From positions 193,696 to 257,695 of the forward strand of contig NW_027192204.1 in the NCBI RefSeq assembly GCF_041956535.1: a stretch of DNA of 64,000 nt. The letters run 5' to 3'. Below the pieces are notes generated by a model. That model had not been told where the DNA came from, searched no databases, and saw only the letters and a list, made by a program, of their open reading frames with translations. Positions 22,547 to 34,016 of the stretch are shown in pieces. Each line of letters opens with the position of its first letter. The first letter of the stretch is position 1. Source of the DNA: Calcarisporiella thermophila CBS 279.70 (lineage: Eukaryota > Calcarisporiellomycota). The position numbers and the translations under genes are program-made.

Positions 22547-24068
22547 ATGCTCAAGTGCGTCATTCCTCGATTATCCAAGCCCGTACTTGGTGTTGCGGTA
22601 AGTAAAATCACAATTAATCAACGGATTTATCAATACCTGGCGCTCGGTGTATTGGTTTTGGGTCCAATATATAGCTCTATTCATTTGGGTTTGTTTATAA
22701 TTGATTGACATTTAGCCTGTCCTCCGCACCTTCTCTACCACCAAACGTGTACTATCGTCTGATTCCCAGGCCAGTGGGGAGAAATTGAAGATTACGTTAC
22801 ACGATGAGTCCTTCGAGACCTTCAAATGCGAAAAGCCGGCTCTAGACGTTGAGGTTACTCGTGACCAGCTCATTGATATGTACACAAAGATGGTGGAGGT
22901 GCGCCGAATGGAGATGACTGCCGATGCTCTGTACAAGGGCAAAATGATCAGAGGTTTCTGCCATTTATGCACCGGACAAGTAAGTTGTTTTTTTTTTCCT
23001 TTCCTCTTTTTGTTTTCCTTCAATACCTACCAATCGGGACTCCTTCTGTTTATAGGAAGCTGTTGCAGTTGGTATGGAGGCCGCCATAACCCCTGAGGAT
23101 CATGTCATCACTGCTTACCGTTGTCATGGGTTCACTTACGTCCGTGGCCAAAGCATCACCGCCATTCTTGGCGAACTCCTCGGCCGTGAAGTGGGCTGCT
23201 CTAAAGGCAAAGGAGGCTCTATGCATATGTTTGCCAAAAATTTCTACGGTGGAAACGGTATCGTGGGTGCGCAGGTTTGTACTGGTGTTGTCCGCTATTA
23301 GTGTACTGTACTTCGATCTAATACTATGCTCACGTTTAGGTTCCAGTGGGCGCAGGAGTCGCCTTTGCTCAGCAATATCTAGGGCGCAAAAATGTGACAT
23401 TCGCATTGTATGGAGATGGTGCCGCTAACCAAGGTCAAGTATTTGAGGCTTTCAACATGGCAAAACTGTGGAATCTGCCCTCAGTTTTCGTCTGTGAAAA
23501 CAATCGGTATGGTATGGGTACATCTGCCGCCCGTTCCTCAGCAAATACCAAATACTTCACACGCGGTGACTACATCCCGGGTCTCCAGGTTAACGGAATG
23601 GACGTTCTAGCCGTCTATCAAGCATGCAAATACGCGAAGGAGTGGACGGAGTCAGACAAAGGTCCGTTGGTGATGGAGATGGTCACCTACCGCTATGGGT
23701 AAGTTTTTGTTCTCTAGAGATTTCTTTGGACCACTCTCGAATACCAGTATTTCTCCTCAAAAAACAGTGGCCACAGTATGTCGGATCCAGGCACCACCTA
23801 TCGCTCACGCCGTGAGATTGAGCACATGCGCTCCACAAGTGACCCCATCACCGGATTGAAGCAGCGCATCTTTGAGCTTGGATTGGCCACCGAGGCGGAT
23901 CTCAAGGCTATCGACAAAGAGGCCCGCCGGGTCGTCGACGAAGCGGCCGAAGTCGCCAAGAAGTCCCCCGAGCCCGACGTTTCAGAATTATTCACCCAAG
24001 TGTATGCCGCCGGATCCGAGCCTCCATTCCTCCGCGGCCGAGAGCCCGAGGAGATCCATCGCTTTTGA
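22547..24068 (+). CDS. PDA1: Pyruvate dehydrogenase E1 component, alpha subunit, mitochondrial
   Basis: The thiamine-diphosphate-dependent alpha subunit that decarboxylates pyruvate in the mitochondrial pyruvate dehydrogenase complex. Exons are 22547-22597, 22716-22979, 23056-23274, 23340-23698 and 23768-24068, joining to 397 residues. The N-terminal 30 or so residues are a basic presequence. The ThDP motif is intact ([16 protein letters not shown] ... NN). The regulatory phosphorylation loop [12 protein letters not shown] is present and split by the last intron, so PDH-kinase control is expected. Also visible are [11 protein letters not shown] and the conserved [10 protein letters not shown] segment. 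Length is close to the yeast and human proteins. An AATAAA follows 45 bases after the stop. Confidence 0.97.
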
Positions 24069-24112
24069 AAATCTATTTTATAGACTGCAGCTTGAAGGAT
24101 GCCTTCTATAAC

Positions 24113-24118
24113 AATAAA
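24113..24118 (+). terminator. Polyadenylation hexamer of the PDH E1 alpha gene
   Basis: AATAAA 45 bases after the stop codon, followed by a T-rich stretch. Confidence 0.5.
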
Positions 24119-24365
24119 TTTTCATTTACTTTCTTCCCAGCCTTAGAGTTTAGAAAACCGCATTCATTTTCTTTATTAAAATAAATTTTCTAAGTATTGT
24201 CACTTTTAAAAATCGAAGAAATGCCATGTGTTTTACTGTCATCAAAAAGGGAAATGAGGGGGGGAGATGTTATGTGTATCATATTTACAGAGAATATATA
24301 AAAATATGTAAAAATGGCAAGTATTTTTAGACTCAAAACAGAAAACTACAGCTAATGCGTTTTGC

Positions 24366-25352
24366 TTATAAGGCGGAGGAATAGCGCCTGTATCTTCTTC
24401 CTCGCATTGTCTGGACCTCGGGCGAGTTCCGGCAGGTTTCCTCCACCTTGAAGTGCCGCTTCATAGCGTCCGTTCTTGAAAACGATTTTTTGCAGCTAGG
24501 GCAGGTGTATGGCTTATCGCCGGTGTGTACACGTACGTGGCGCTGGAGATCGTGTTTGCGGGTAAATGCACGCGGGCACATGGGGCATGAAAAGGGGCGG
24601 GTTGCTTCATGGGTCCGCATATGGGCGCGAAGGTTGTGGAAGCGGGTGAATGTCTTGCCACAATTGGGCATAGGGCAGCGAACCCCTGAAGTAGACGCGG
24701 CCCGCGATCTTCGGCTGTTGTAGTCAGGCGAGAGGTTTGACGGGAGATTGGCGGACATGTCAGCCGAGAGGTCCACGCTGTGGCGCATGCGCTGCATTGG
24801 ATGCGGCACGCTTTCCTCGATGAGGTGAGGAGCCATACTGAATAAGGCCTCTTGACTAGTAGAAGGCGCCATGCTTAACTCATGGAGCGGCACAGGAGAA
24901 GAGGACTCGGGCTGCTTTGGGTGAGAGGTAGGAATGTTTAGGAGGGGCTGCGACGAAGGGGCGGGGGGTTGCATCTCCGTGGGGACGAGCGAACCGAGAT
25001 CCTCGTAGAAAGGAGAGATGTCGAAGGAGAGGAGGCTCTTTTGGTCCGTTGGAGGAATCGAGGTGGGGAATACTGCGGGGGGCATTGCAGAGAAGAGGCC
25101 GGGGGACACGGGGTTAGATTCCAGGAGAAATGTTTCGCTAAACGGTGACCACGAGAGATCTGGAATACCCTCTGTAGTAGAGGCCGAGGGGGAGTCTGAT
25201 ATAGCCGGAGAGGCGCTTTGTCCAAATGGATCGGTAAATTCAACGGTAGTCTCAAGCTCGGGGCAAAGCTTGAATATTTCGGTAAGGGGTGCATCGGGAG
25301 CAAAGAGCGGGAGGGCAGAGAGCATCTCGGGGGTAAAGGTTGAACCAGACAT
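24366..25352 (-). CDS. C2H2 zinc-finger transcription factor (three fingers)
   Basis: A single exon. Three C-terminal C2H2 fingers begin at CPMPNCGKTFTRFHNLRAH, CPMCPRAFTRKHDLQRH and CPSCKKSFSRTDAMKRH, joined by Krueppel-type linkers such as HTGDKPY. A Pro/Ser-rich acidic N-terminus of about 240 residues is probably the activation and regulatory region. The finger pattern resembles Crz1- or Azf1-like fungal regulators, but no calcineurin-docking motif was identified, so the target pathway is not assigned. I chose the ATG at 25352 (MSGSTF); an in-frame ATG at 25439 would add 29 residues. A TATAAA-like element at about 25531-25541 fits either start. Confidence 0.85.
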   Translation of the reverse strand: MSGSTFTPEMLSALPLFAPDAPLTEIFKLCPELETTVEFTDPFGQSASPAISDSPSASTTEGIPDLSWSPFSETFLLESNPVSPGLFSAMPPAVFPTSIPPTDQKSLLSFDISPFYEDLGSLVPTEMQPPAPSSQPLLNIPTSHPKQPESSSPVPLHELSMAPSTSQEALFSMAPHLIEESVPHPMQRMRHSVDLSADMSANLPSNLSPDYNSRRSRAASTSGVRCPMPNCGKTFTRFHNLRAHMRTHEATRPFSCPMCPRAFTRKHDLQRHVRVHTGDKPYTCPSCKKSFSRTDAMKRHFKVEETCRNSPEVQTMRGRRYRRYSSAL

Positions 25353-25530
25353 TATTGAGCTATTACTAAGAGGAAGGGCGCTAAAAGGAGTTGGGAGCAG
25401 GTAATCTTTGTGGATAATTATAGTTTTTTTTAAAGGCAAGAAGGGCTTGATTTTTTTTTTTAAAAAAAAAACTATGAAAGAACGGAAGGAGGAGGGGAAA
25501 TGCGAAAGGTTAAGATATCAAAGATAGAGG

Positions 25531-25541
25531 GTTTATATAAA
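25531..25541 (-). promoter_or_regulatory. TATA-like element upstream of the C2H2 gene
   Basis: The near-palindromic sequence TTTATATAAA lies about 95 bp upstream of the longer start and 180 bp upstream of the preferred start. Confidence 0.35.
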
Positions 25542-27225
25542 GGAACATGTCCCTGATTTTCCGATGGCTCGGTACCTTAAACATATGTTTGACCGCTTCT
25601 ACTTGAACGGAACTAATCCAGTTGAGCGAATTTCAGACAAGTCGAGGACCACAAAACCGAGCCATTCTACTTAGGTCACCGAATGAAACCAGTGTGCAAT
25701 CATTCGCTCCATCTGGGGTTTGATTCAGGCACACCTGAATTTATTCTAAAGTCCTTTCGGTTAATCTTAAAACGATTGCGAGCTCTTAATTGAGCTATAA
25801 GTCGTAGTTTTAACAGCGTTGTCGATTCTTGCAATCCAAGATCTTCTCTCCTCCCTCCCTCCATCGTTGCTTGGCAAAGAGGACTATAGAGGTTGGCATA
25901 TCCAACTGAAAATATCGACAAAATTCAAGCAAGCCAAGTCATTTGGTTTTAGCTAAGGCAAAATAAGCAATCCTCAATTTTTGATAGCGCAAATGAGAAA
26001 CAAAAGTAATTTTAACGTTAACATGGATAAGATTAATTAGGATTAAGAACCTATTAAGTGCTTAGGATTACAAATAGGGAAATCCAGGAGAAGGAGTGTT
26101 AAGAGCTATCTGTTGTTCTATAGTCTCTTGCACGGAGGACGGTGTGTGGAGAGACTTAACTGAATGTCCGACCGAACGCCAAGTCGATTAGTAGAGACAA
26201 ACATTGCACGGCTACTCGTTGTGTTTATTGACTCAAAATTAATTTTTCACCAGTTTTTCTCTTACCGTTATGGAAAGCGCACTGAGGATGATTGGTTTCC
26301 ACGTGTTCTCGAGCTGACCAGGCCGTTGCTCACGAGACAGGGGCAATCGAGAGATTTTCTCCTGATTATCAGCTTGTTAAGATTGGAACGCAAGAGGAAG
26401 GAGTGTGAGAAAAAAATGCGCTTTGGTGGAGGCTTTGTGTGCTTTGCAGAGTTAAGAGTGATTTATCTTAGAGATTACCCCCTTTGGAAGGGTCCAGAGA
26501 GTGTCTAAGACCTCTCGCATCGGGGGGGGGGACATCCTTTGCTTCCTTCTGGCCTTCTTCGGGTTAATGTTTGATAATGCCGGTGGAGCTCTCTATTTGT
26601 TCCGTGGAGGATCATCCCTGAATTCCCACCCCTCGGTTAATTTTACACATTAACTGCAGTTAACAAGAGCACAGTAACGACGGAGATTCTTATTATGGTG
26701 TGAAGGCGCTGACAGCATTTGTCAGCCGTGGATCTAGAAGGGACGAGTACCCTTACAATCCCTGTCCAAAATGATAACTCCAGACTCCCTGTCCCTGCTG
26801 ACGTTTTTTGGGCTCACTGTACCTTCGGTTGCAATATTTACCTGGCCTCTCAATATACTGTATTTTTCTAATGTCCCTATCACAACACTCGGGCCAAATA
26901 TCATTCCACCCCTAGCACACGAGTAAATCCTCGATATACTGTCTCTTTGGCCACAAGCGCATGATAGGATCATATCATGAGAAATACCACATTGTATCGT
27001 GGGAATAAGGGCCAATAAATTTTTATTAGCATGGGCTGCAGAAATTCCCCTATGGACCATATTCGCTAACATTGGGACGCCACTCTGGCCTATCTACAGA
27101 CATATCTCGCCGAGAAAGAATTCTTGGGATATTTCGGCGTCTTTTTGCCACCAGGATAAATAGAAATTTTAAGAACACGCCTTTACAATGCACTAGAGTT
27201 GAAATTATAATTCAATAAGCCCAGA
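25542..27225. other. Long intergenic region, no supported gene
   Basis: About 1.7 kb between the divergent C2H2 and phosphoketolase genes. Open frames at 25700-25921 (-), 26164-26508 (+) and 26734-27072 (-, 112 codons) have no recognisable domain or intron structure. A G run lies near 26522-26530. Both promoters must be here. Confidence 0.5.
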
Positions 27226-30200
27226 ATGCCAGTAGCTCAAGACGCGTTTACAACTGTGAAAATTGCCCCCCCTTCACCCAATGTCAAACAAGCTGCCCCC
27301 TTATCTGTTCATTTGGACACGTCAAAAGTGCGGGAGAAGGAAGACTTGACAAAGGTTGAAGCATTGCAACGTGCCACAAACTATCTCGCTGCCGCAATGA
27401 TATTCCTTCAAAACAACTACTTGCTCGAGCGCCCCTTAAAAAAGGACGATATTAAGCAGAGGCTTTTGGGTCATTGGGGTAAGTCAAGCAACATGGTCAT
27501 AAATGGGAATGTCATAGTGGGGAGAAATCATTTATATTGGTCCATTAGGAACTTGCCCTGGCATCAACCTAATATACGCTCACTGTAACCACCTTATCAA
27601 AAAATATAATGTGGATATGTTTCTGGTGACAGGTATCTACCGAAGCAGCATGCTTTTATAATTATCTATTTCGAGCACTTGTCATAATTTCACCTCTTTC
27701 TTTATTGCGCTAGGACCTGGTCATGGCGCTCCTGCTAACTTAGCCAACCTCTACCTAGAGGGTAGTCTTTCTAAGTTTTATCCCCAGTATAGTTTTGGAG
27801 CAGAAGGACTCGGGAATTTAGTTAAATACTTCTCGTGGCCTGGAGGATTTCCAAGGTAACTGAAGAATTTGTCAAAAGGCTCTAGGACAATTGCTTAGGA
27901 TGGATTTGACGTGAAATTCTCATGATCTACACGTGTCTTAGCCATACCAATTCGGAAGTCCCAGGGCAAATTCATGAGGGGGGTGAATTGGGTTATGCGC
28001 TTGCAGTGAGTTTTGGTGCTGTGATGGATAATCCCGACCTTATTGTCACATGTATTGTTGGGGGTAATATCCATATTATCCGCTTTGATTATTGATGATT
28101 TCAAACATTCATTATGTCCATTTTTTAAGACGGAGAAGCCGAAACCGGACCCACCGCCACGGCATGGCACAGTTATAAGTTTATAGATCCGAGAGAATCT
28201 GGAGCGGTCCTCCCTATTCTCCATCTTAATGGCTTCAAAATCTCTGAATCGACCATATTCGGGTGTATGGATGACGACGAATTGGTCGCCCTCTTTTCTG
28301 GTTACGGTTATAGTGTACGAATCGTGGAGGACTTAGATGATATTAACGTGGACATGTGGGCATCTCTCGAATGGGCATATAATGAGATTCGTCGAATCCA
28401 AAAGGCAGCTCGCGAGGATAATCAGCCAATTTTGAAGCCTAGGTGGCCGATGTTAATACTCAAAACGCCTAAAGGGTGGACAGGACCCAAAGAACTTGAT
28501 GGAAAACAGATTGAAGGGACTTTTCGTGCTCACCAGGTTCCGTTACCCAAGCCTAATCAAGATGAGGGGCAATTGAAGCTATTGCAGGAATGGCTCGAGG
28601 GGTATCAAATAAAGGAGCTCTTCAACATGGACGACTATACACCTAAAAAAATTCTGCTCGATGCTTTTCCTGCGAACCCAGAACTTCGTATGGGCCAACG
28701 AAAAGAAACCTATGCCGGCTACAGACCATTGGACCTAGCAGAGTGGAAGGAGTTCTCCACTACGGACGAGTTAGCTAGTTGCATGCTCCAGACTGGCAAA
28801 TATCTTGCAGACGTGATTAAACGGTAATAACCTACTTAGTAAGAACTCAAATAAGATAGGATAATCGCCCGATTTATTTTCTCTCTCTCAGAAACCAAAC
28901 GCGATTCCGTGTCTTTTCCCCAGATGAGGCCGAGTCCAACAAATTAAATGATATTTTCAATGTAACCGGGCGCAATTTTCAATGGGATCCAGAGACTGCA
29001 AATAGAGGAGGACGAGTTCTAGAGGTTCTCTCTGAACACTGTTGCCAGGGTAGGCTAATTTTAACATTATCCCATTTTAAGATCATGGCTAATTTATTTG
29101 TATTCATAGGCTGGCTGCAGGGATATACGCTAACAGGAAGAGTTGGAATCTTTCCAAGCTATGAGTCTTTCTTAGGAATTATAGCTAGTATGATGATTCA
29201 ATATGCCAAGTTTATCAAACTTGCTTCAGAGACCAAGGTATATTACATTTTCAGATGGTATATGAACGAGCAGGCTTTTTTTGTTCGATAGCTCAATCTG
29301 TTTTCAAATAATATAGTGGCGCCAACCAGTCGCAAGTATAAACTTACTTCAAACCTCCACATTATGGCGCCAAGAGCATAATGGGTTCTCACACCAGGCG
29401 CCATCGCTTCTCAATGTCTTGATTAACATGAAGATGAATATAGTGCGAGTTTATTTTCCACCGGTAAGCAAACGATGCTAGACCCCAATTTTACTTGTAT
29501 TGACTTAGAAAATTTGTTAGGATGCAAACTGTTTTACTTGCACAATCAGTCATTGCCTACGCTCCAAGAATTATATCAACCTTCTTGTAGGCAGTAAAAA
29601 CCCTACTTGGACTTGGTTGCGACCAGATGAGGCTGAAAAGCACTGCATCGCAGGGGCAAGTGTATGGAAATTCTGCTCAGTAGACGAAGGGAGGGATCCG
29701 GATGTCATATTAGTTGGATGTGGAGTGGAAACTACCAGCGAGGTGATAGCAGCTGCTTCAATGCTTCGCAAAGATGTTCCAAATTTACGTGTGCGTGTTG
29801 TTAATGTAACTGGTGAGTTGATGTCGCATGGCGTTTTTCATACTCTTATTCACCTATATATTTTGCCAATGCAGATCTCATGATACTTGCAAAGGAAGGT
29901 GGACACCCGCATGCACTTTCTTCTGAAGCTTTCTGCGCACTCTTTACAGACGACAAACCTATAGTATTCAATTTCCATGGATATCCTTCGGCCATCAAAC
30001 AATTAGTTTTCGATCGCCCAGGGGTGCAAGAGCGATTGGTGGTGGTGAGTTTTGCAAGTCTTCTCAAGATAGAGTTGCTAGATCTTGTCTAATTCATTAT
30101 CGATAGCACGGTTACGAAGAGGAAGGGTCGACTACTACACCCTTCAAGATGCTCGTTGCCAATAGTGCTTCACGGTATCACATCTGCATAGACGCTATTC

Positions 30201-30349
30201 GCAAGGTTATGGTGACACATCCAGATATTGCTCTAGAAGGGCACACTCTTATCACCGGATACCAGCATGCTATTCGTAAACATGACGAATACATTCGACG
30301 GTATGGTAAAGACCCGGAGTACCTCTCCCAGAAACCTAGATTTGAATGA
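27226..30349 (+). CDS. Xylulose-5-phosphate/fructose-6-phosphate phosphoketolase
   Basis: A ThDP enzyme that splits xylulose 5-phosphate (or fructose 6-phosphate) with phosphate into acetyl phosphate and a shorter sugar phosphate. Eleven exons (27226-27478, 27549-27632, 27714-27855, 27942-28063, 28130-28823, 28892-29049, 29110-29237, 29317-29463, 29521-29812, 29875-30044, 30107-30349) join to 810 residues, close to the family norm. Landmarks are [21 protein letters not shown] (here QIHEGG), GDGEAETGP for ThDP binding and the conserved HGY near the C-terminus. Fungal phosphoketolases are generally thought to descend from bacteria. Here ten introns show long residence. The acetyl phosphate made would need an acetate kinase or phosphotransacetylase, neither of which is in this window. 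Confidence 0.95.
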
Positions 30350-30465
30350 AAATTTAGCCTATATGTCAAAAGGCAATTTGCATCCTTGTCATAGTATTGC
30401 ATGTAACGAAAATTCGTAACTTTATATACAAAAAAAAAAACTCCATTATCATTAATGATGGTATC

Positions 30466-30471
30466 AATAAA
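30466..30471 (+). terminator. Polyadenylation hexamer of the phosphoketolase gene
   Basis: AATAAA 117 bases after the stop, inside the 163-bp gap shared with the convergent PMS1 gene. Confidence 0.4.
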
Positions 30472-30512
30472 ATACATCATTTTTGTAATAGTTTGTGATC
30501 ACATTGCGAGAA

Positions 30513-33500
30513 TTATTGGTTGCATTTTCGAAAATTTCGCCATTTTAGCTCTGGTTCATCCATCTTCGGAAGTGTGCGTAGATCGAACAAATGCCGCATC
30601 GTAGGCCGGCCGTGCGGGCAATTCCAAGGCTGGTCAATCTCACCCATATGCCCAACAATCTTGCAAAAATGAGTTCATTAACATACAAAAAGAATACCAT
30701 GAAGCATATAAACGCACCTTTTTCATCTCCCGTAGACTCAAAGCGTCTCCAATCATAACTGATTTTCGGCATGCACGAGACGCAAAGGCTGCTCTCAACT
30801 TGGAAGGTCGTACCATATGTCGAGAAGGGTGTTCATTAAGTAGCCAGATAAGCTCTTCCAAGTCTAAATACGATAAACACGTTAAATAATCAAATGAAGT
30901 AGAGCATTTATATATATTAACCTTCAACGCCGAATGTCATGGATTTGTTTACCGGGACGGATAGTAGCTGTAGTTTCCGAGTTGGTGGTGCATCATCATC
31001 TATTATTATCTCAAAACCATTTTTACGCAAAATATCCAAATTATCCATGGCAATGAGCTCTTGCTCTGCAGTTAGCTCTAAAACGCGCTTTCGGATTAAT
31101 TTTTGCGATTTGATCACTGAATTCTCTTGCAGTAGTTCGAAATTGTATTTCTCGTCAGAAGCATGTTGATCAATGATATATAAGTCACCATCATATTGAC
31201 AGCCGGATTGCGGCTTACCGCTCAATTGCGATGTGTTAAGCCGAGTGATGATAAATCCATAGTTGAATTGCCCAATAACAGTCATAGATGAAAAGTCACT
31301 TTTGGTGAGCACTCTGTTTAGCTCATTTTCCGCGACGTCTTGAGATGCATTTAGCCCTGCTGCAATAGGCTTTTGGCTTAATGCTCCATGGCTCTTCTGG
31401 TTAAAATTCAAATACTTTTGCCGTTGCAACTGTTCAAAGTGTTTACGAGTTGAGTCAATATCAAAAACTAGCGTACTTGGGGTTTGCCCATCCTCATGGT
31501 TACGCAAGTTTTCTAGCGAGGGTGTTGCAACATCTCGAGGTATTGTACTCAAAGTATCAACCGTTTCGGCTTCTATTTCACTATTTGCATCCCGAATTGT
31601 AGAAGCGAATTTATGATTCACTTCTTCAGGTGATTTAGTCATTCGAGCAGTTTGTGTTGTAACCCATTGCTGAAGTGTAGGCTGAAGTGTAGTCGATGTT
31701 TCAATGGAGGATTTGTTGTTTAAATTTGCTTCCACCTTACTAACTTGCTCTTCAAAAGCAAAGGCTCTCTGCAAGTGGTTCACATTAGATGTACTCATTG
31801 AAAGCGAAGCAGGGGAAGCAGAGGGTAAATATATCGATGTCTTCGAAGGGCAGGATTCACCGTTTCTCTCCTCAACTTTTTCATTTACAGCAATATCGCT
31901 CGAAGTTTCCTCATCGATAACCACACTGCCCTTATTTGGAGAGCCTGAGTAAATAGAGGGATCGGTGGCTGATATTATGGGAGTCACCTGTGAAGCGAGA
32001 GGCGAAGTTCTTACTGTTTCCCCTTGCGTGGATGGGGAGCTATCATTGCGCCCAGGTTTTTGCACATTACTAGAGATAGGAGGAGATACATTCTCACTGA
32101 ATTCCAAGGGGGGGATTTGAACAGCAAAAGTGCGACGAAAAGGCTCAAAGAGCGATGTCAGTTGTTCTCGAATTTTCTCCATTGCAGTCTGCTCGTTGTG
32201 TAGTAAGACCACACGCTTATCAGGGGTCACATTGATATCATAACACCCTAGAAAAAAAACTATTAATATAAATTGGATAGTATCAAAAGATCGTACATAC
32301 AAGTTGGCATCTGAAAATCTGCAATAACAAATGGGTATTGACTATTATTAAAACTGCGATAAACTTCATTAAGAAGTTTTACGATCTAATATTTAGTAAA
32401 TTAAATTGGAGAATTAAACTGGTCATAAATGTCAAGGAAACTTTTACTTTGGGTAATGTACAGGGTCTTCCATTGACGAAATAATACTGTCTATCGGCAC
32501 TGCTTCTTCCACACGCTTGAAGAGGCTTCGAAACAAGCCCAACTACTCGTATTGAATAATTGCTTGAATAGAAAATATAGAAGATATAAAAGATATATAT
32601 GGCTAGATGTGTGGATCTGTTAGAATTAATCAACTTACTTATATTCTGCATCTTCAAGTTTTCTGGTTTCTTCCCTAGTTTCTGCAGTTCTACTAGAACA
32701 GGGAATATTTATTTCAACGTCTAGCTCTGTTAAGCTTTGTAGTTGTTTGGCACCAAATATATTCGCTACATTTTCACGGAGCAATTTGTTGCCATTTGTT
32801 GATATAATTTTGGATCTATCGTTGCTAATTACGTACACACGAATTAGAAGAGTTATCACACTATCGATGCTTCTAAATTATATAATTGTAACAAAATACT
32901 TCACCTCTTGCCGGAAATGGAAGAAGACTGTGTTGAACACATAAAGCGAACATTGCATGATATAAGAGCATAGGCTTGTATCAGATACACACTTTTACCG
33001 AATTCGCGCTTAATATTACGTTTGAATTCCCTATGTCGCACTGGTAATGATTCAAATATTCTTTTCAGCTGAATAGTTGTCCCTTGCTATTGGTATTAAC
33101 AATTGGATCATTAAATAATGAAAAAATCTCTTTAGCAAAGAAATCCAATACTTCTCTCGCGACGGGTGACGATTCCACAAGTCGTCCAGAGGTATCGTAT
33201 TCTAATCGTACCCCACAAGGCGCCTGCTTATTAGTGCAAGTTAAAACTGTAAGCTGCCCTAGAGCACAGAGAGAACTCAATGCTTCTCCTCGAAATCCAA
33301 ATGTATTAATGTGTGCGAGATCTTCAAAGGAGGTTATCTTAGAAGTATGATGCTTAAGAGCTATAAAGCAAATTTTAGTACTTCTATAGTATATTATAAA
33401 TATTAATAGATACCTAATGTTTCATAATCCTGAGGATCAATGCCAGAGCCATTATCAGAGACCTCAACGGAATCAATTCCATGCTCCTTGAATTTTATCT

Positions 33501-33687
33501 CTGCAATATGTTCGTTAGTTATGAAAAAAAAAAACGCGTCTCGCAAACGCTTACCTATGACAGTTGCACCCGCGTCTAAACTATTTTCCACAAGTTCCTT
33601 AACTGCAGTTGCGAGATCTAAAATAACCTGTCCAGAGCAAATGCGATGGACTGTTGAATTATCAATAGCCTTTATCCGTGCAGTCAT
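30513..33687 (-). CDS. PMS1: DNA mismatch repair protein PMS1 (MutL homologue, PMS2-type endonuclease)
   Basis: Partner of MLH1 in the MutL-alpha heterodimer, which nicks the daughter strand during mismatch repair. Exons are 33687-33555, 33500-33414, 33360-33152, 33086-32905, 32815-32639, 32562-32448, 32385-32301, 32247-30922, 30863-30718 and 30659-30513, joining to 868 residues. The N-terminal GHKL ATPase motifs are clear: [18 protein letters not shown] and [10 protein letters not shown] disordered linker follows. The C-terminal endonuclease motif [12 protein letters not shown] (about residues 689-700) fits DQHA(x)2E(x)4E, with the ACRKS and CPHGRPT metal-site motifs intact, so the nuclease should be active. 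The first intron (33501-33554) has no in-frame stop. The gene converges on phosphoketolase. Confidence 0.96.
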
Positions 33688-34016
33688 GTATCAGACTAAT
33701 TGACTATAAAGTCTATCGATAATTTTAAAAATTAATATCTTACTCTAGAAACTATTACTGCGCCTCATTCACAATATGACTATTACAATTACATAAAAAA
33801 TAAGGTGATTACATTTGGTTTAATAGTTTTAAAAAATATCAATACATATTGTACAGTATCATATTCGGCCTTTTTACCTATAAAAAAATTATTGAGAGAA
33901 ACGGAATAGTGAGAAGCTTTATTCTCGGGTTAAAATTAAAAATCAGAATAATGTATTCCGTAAAAAAATATACTTATGTACTATATGCCTAAAACATTTT
34001 TCTTTTGATTCAAGGT
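33688..34016. other. AT-rich intergenic region between PMS1 and DDI1
   Basis: Both neighbours are on the minus strand. It holds the PMS1 promoter and the DDI1 3' UTR; nothing else is seen. Confidence 0.5.

Noticed and set aside
26734-27072. 112-codon minus-strand frame upstream of phosphoketolase
   Set aside because: No recognisable domain or neighbouring exons; it lies where the promoter should be.
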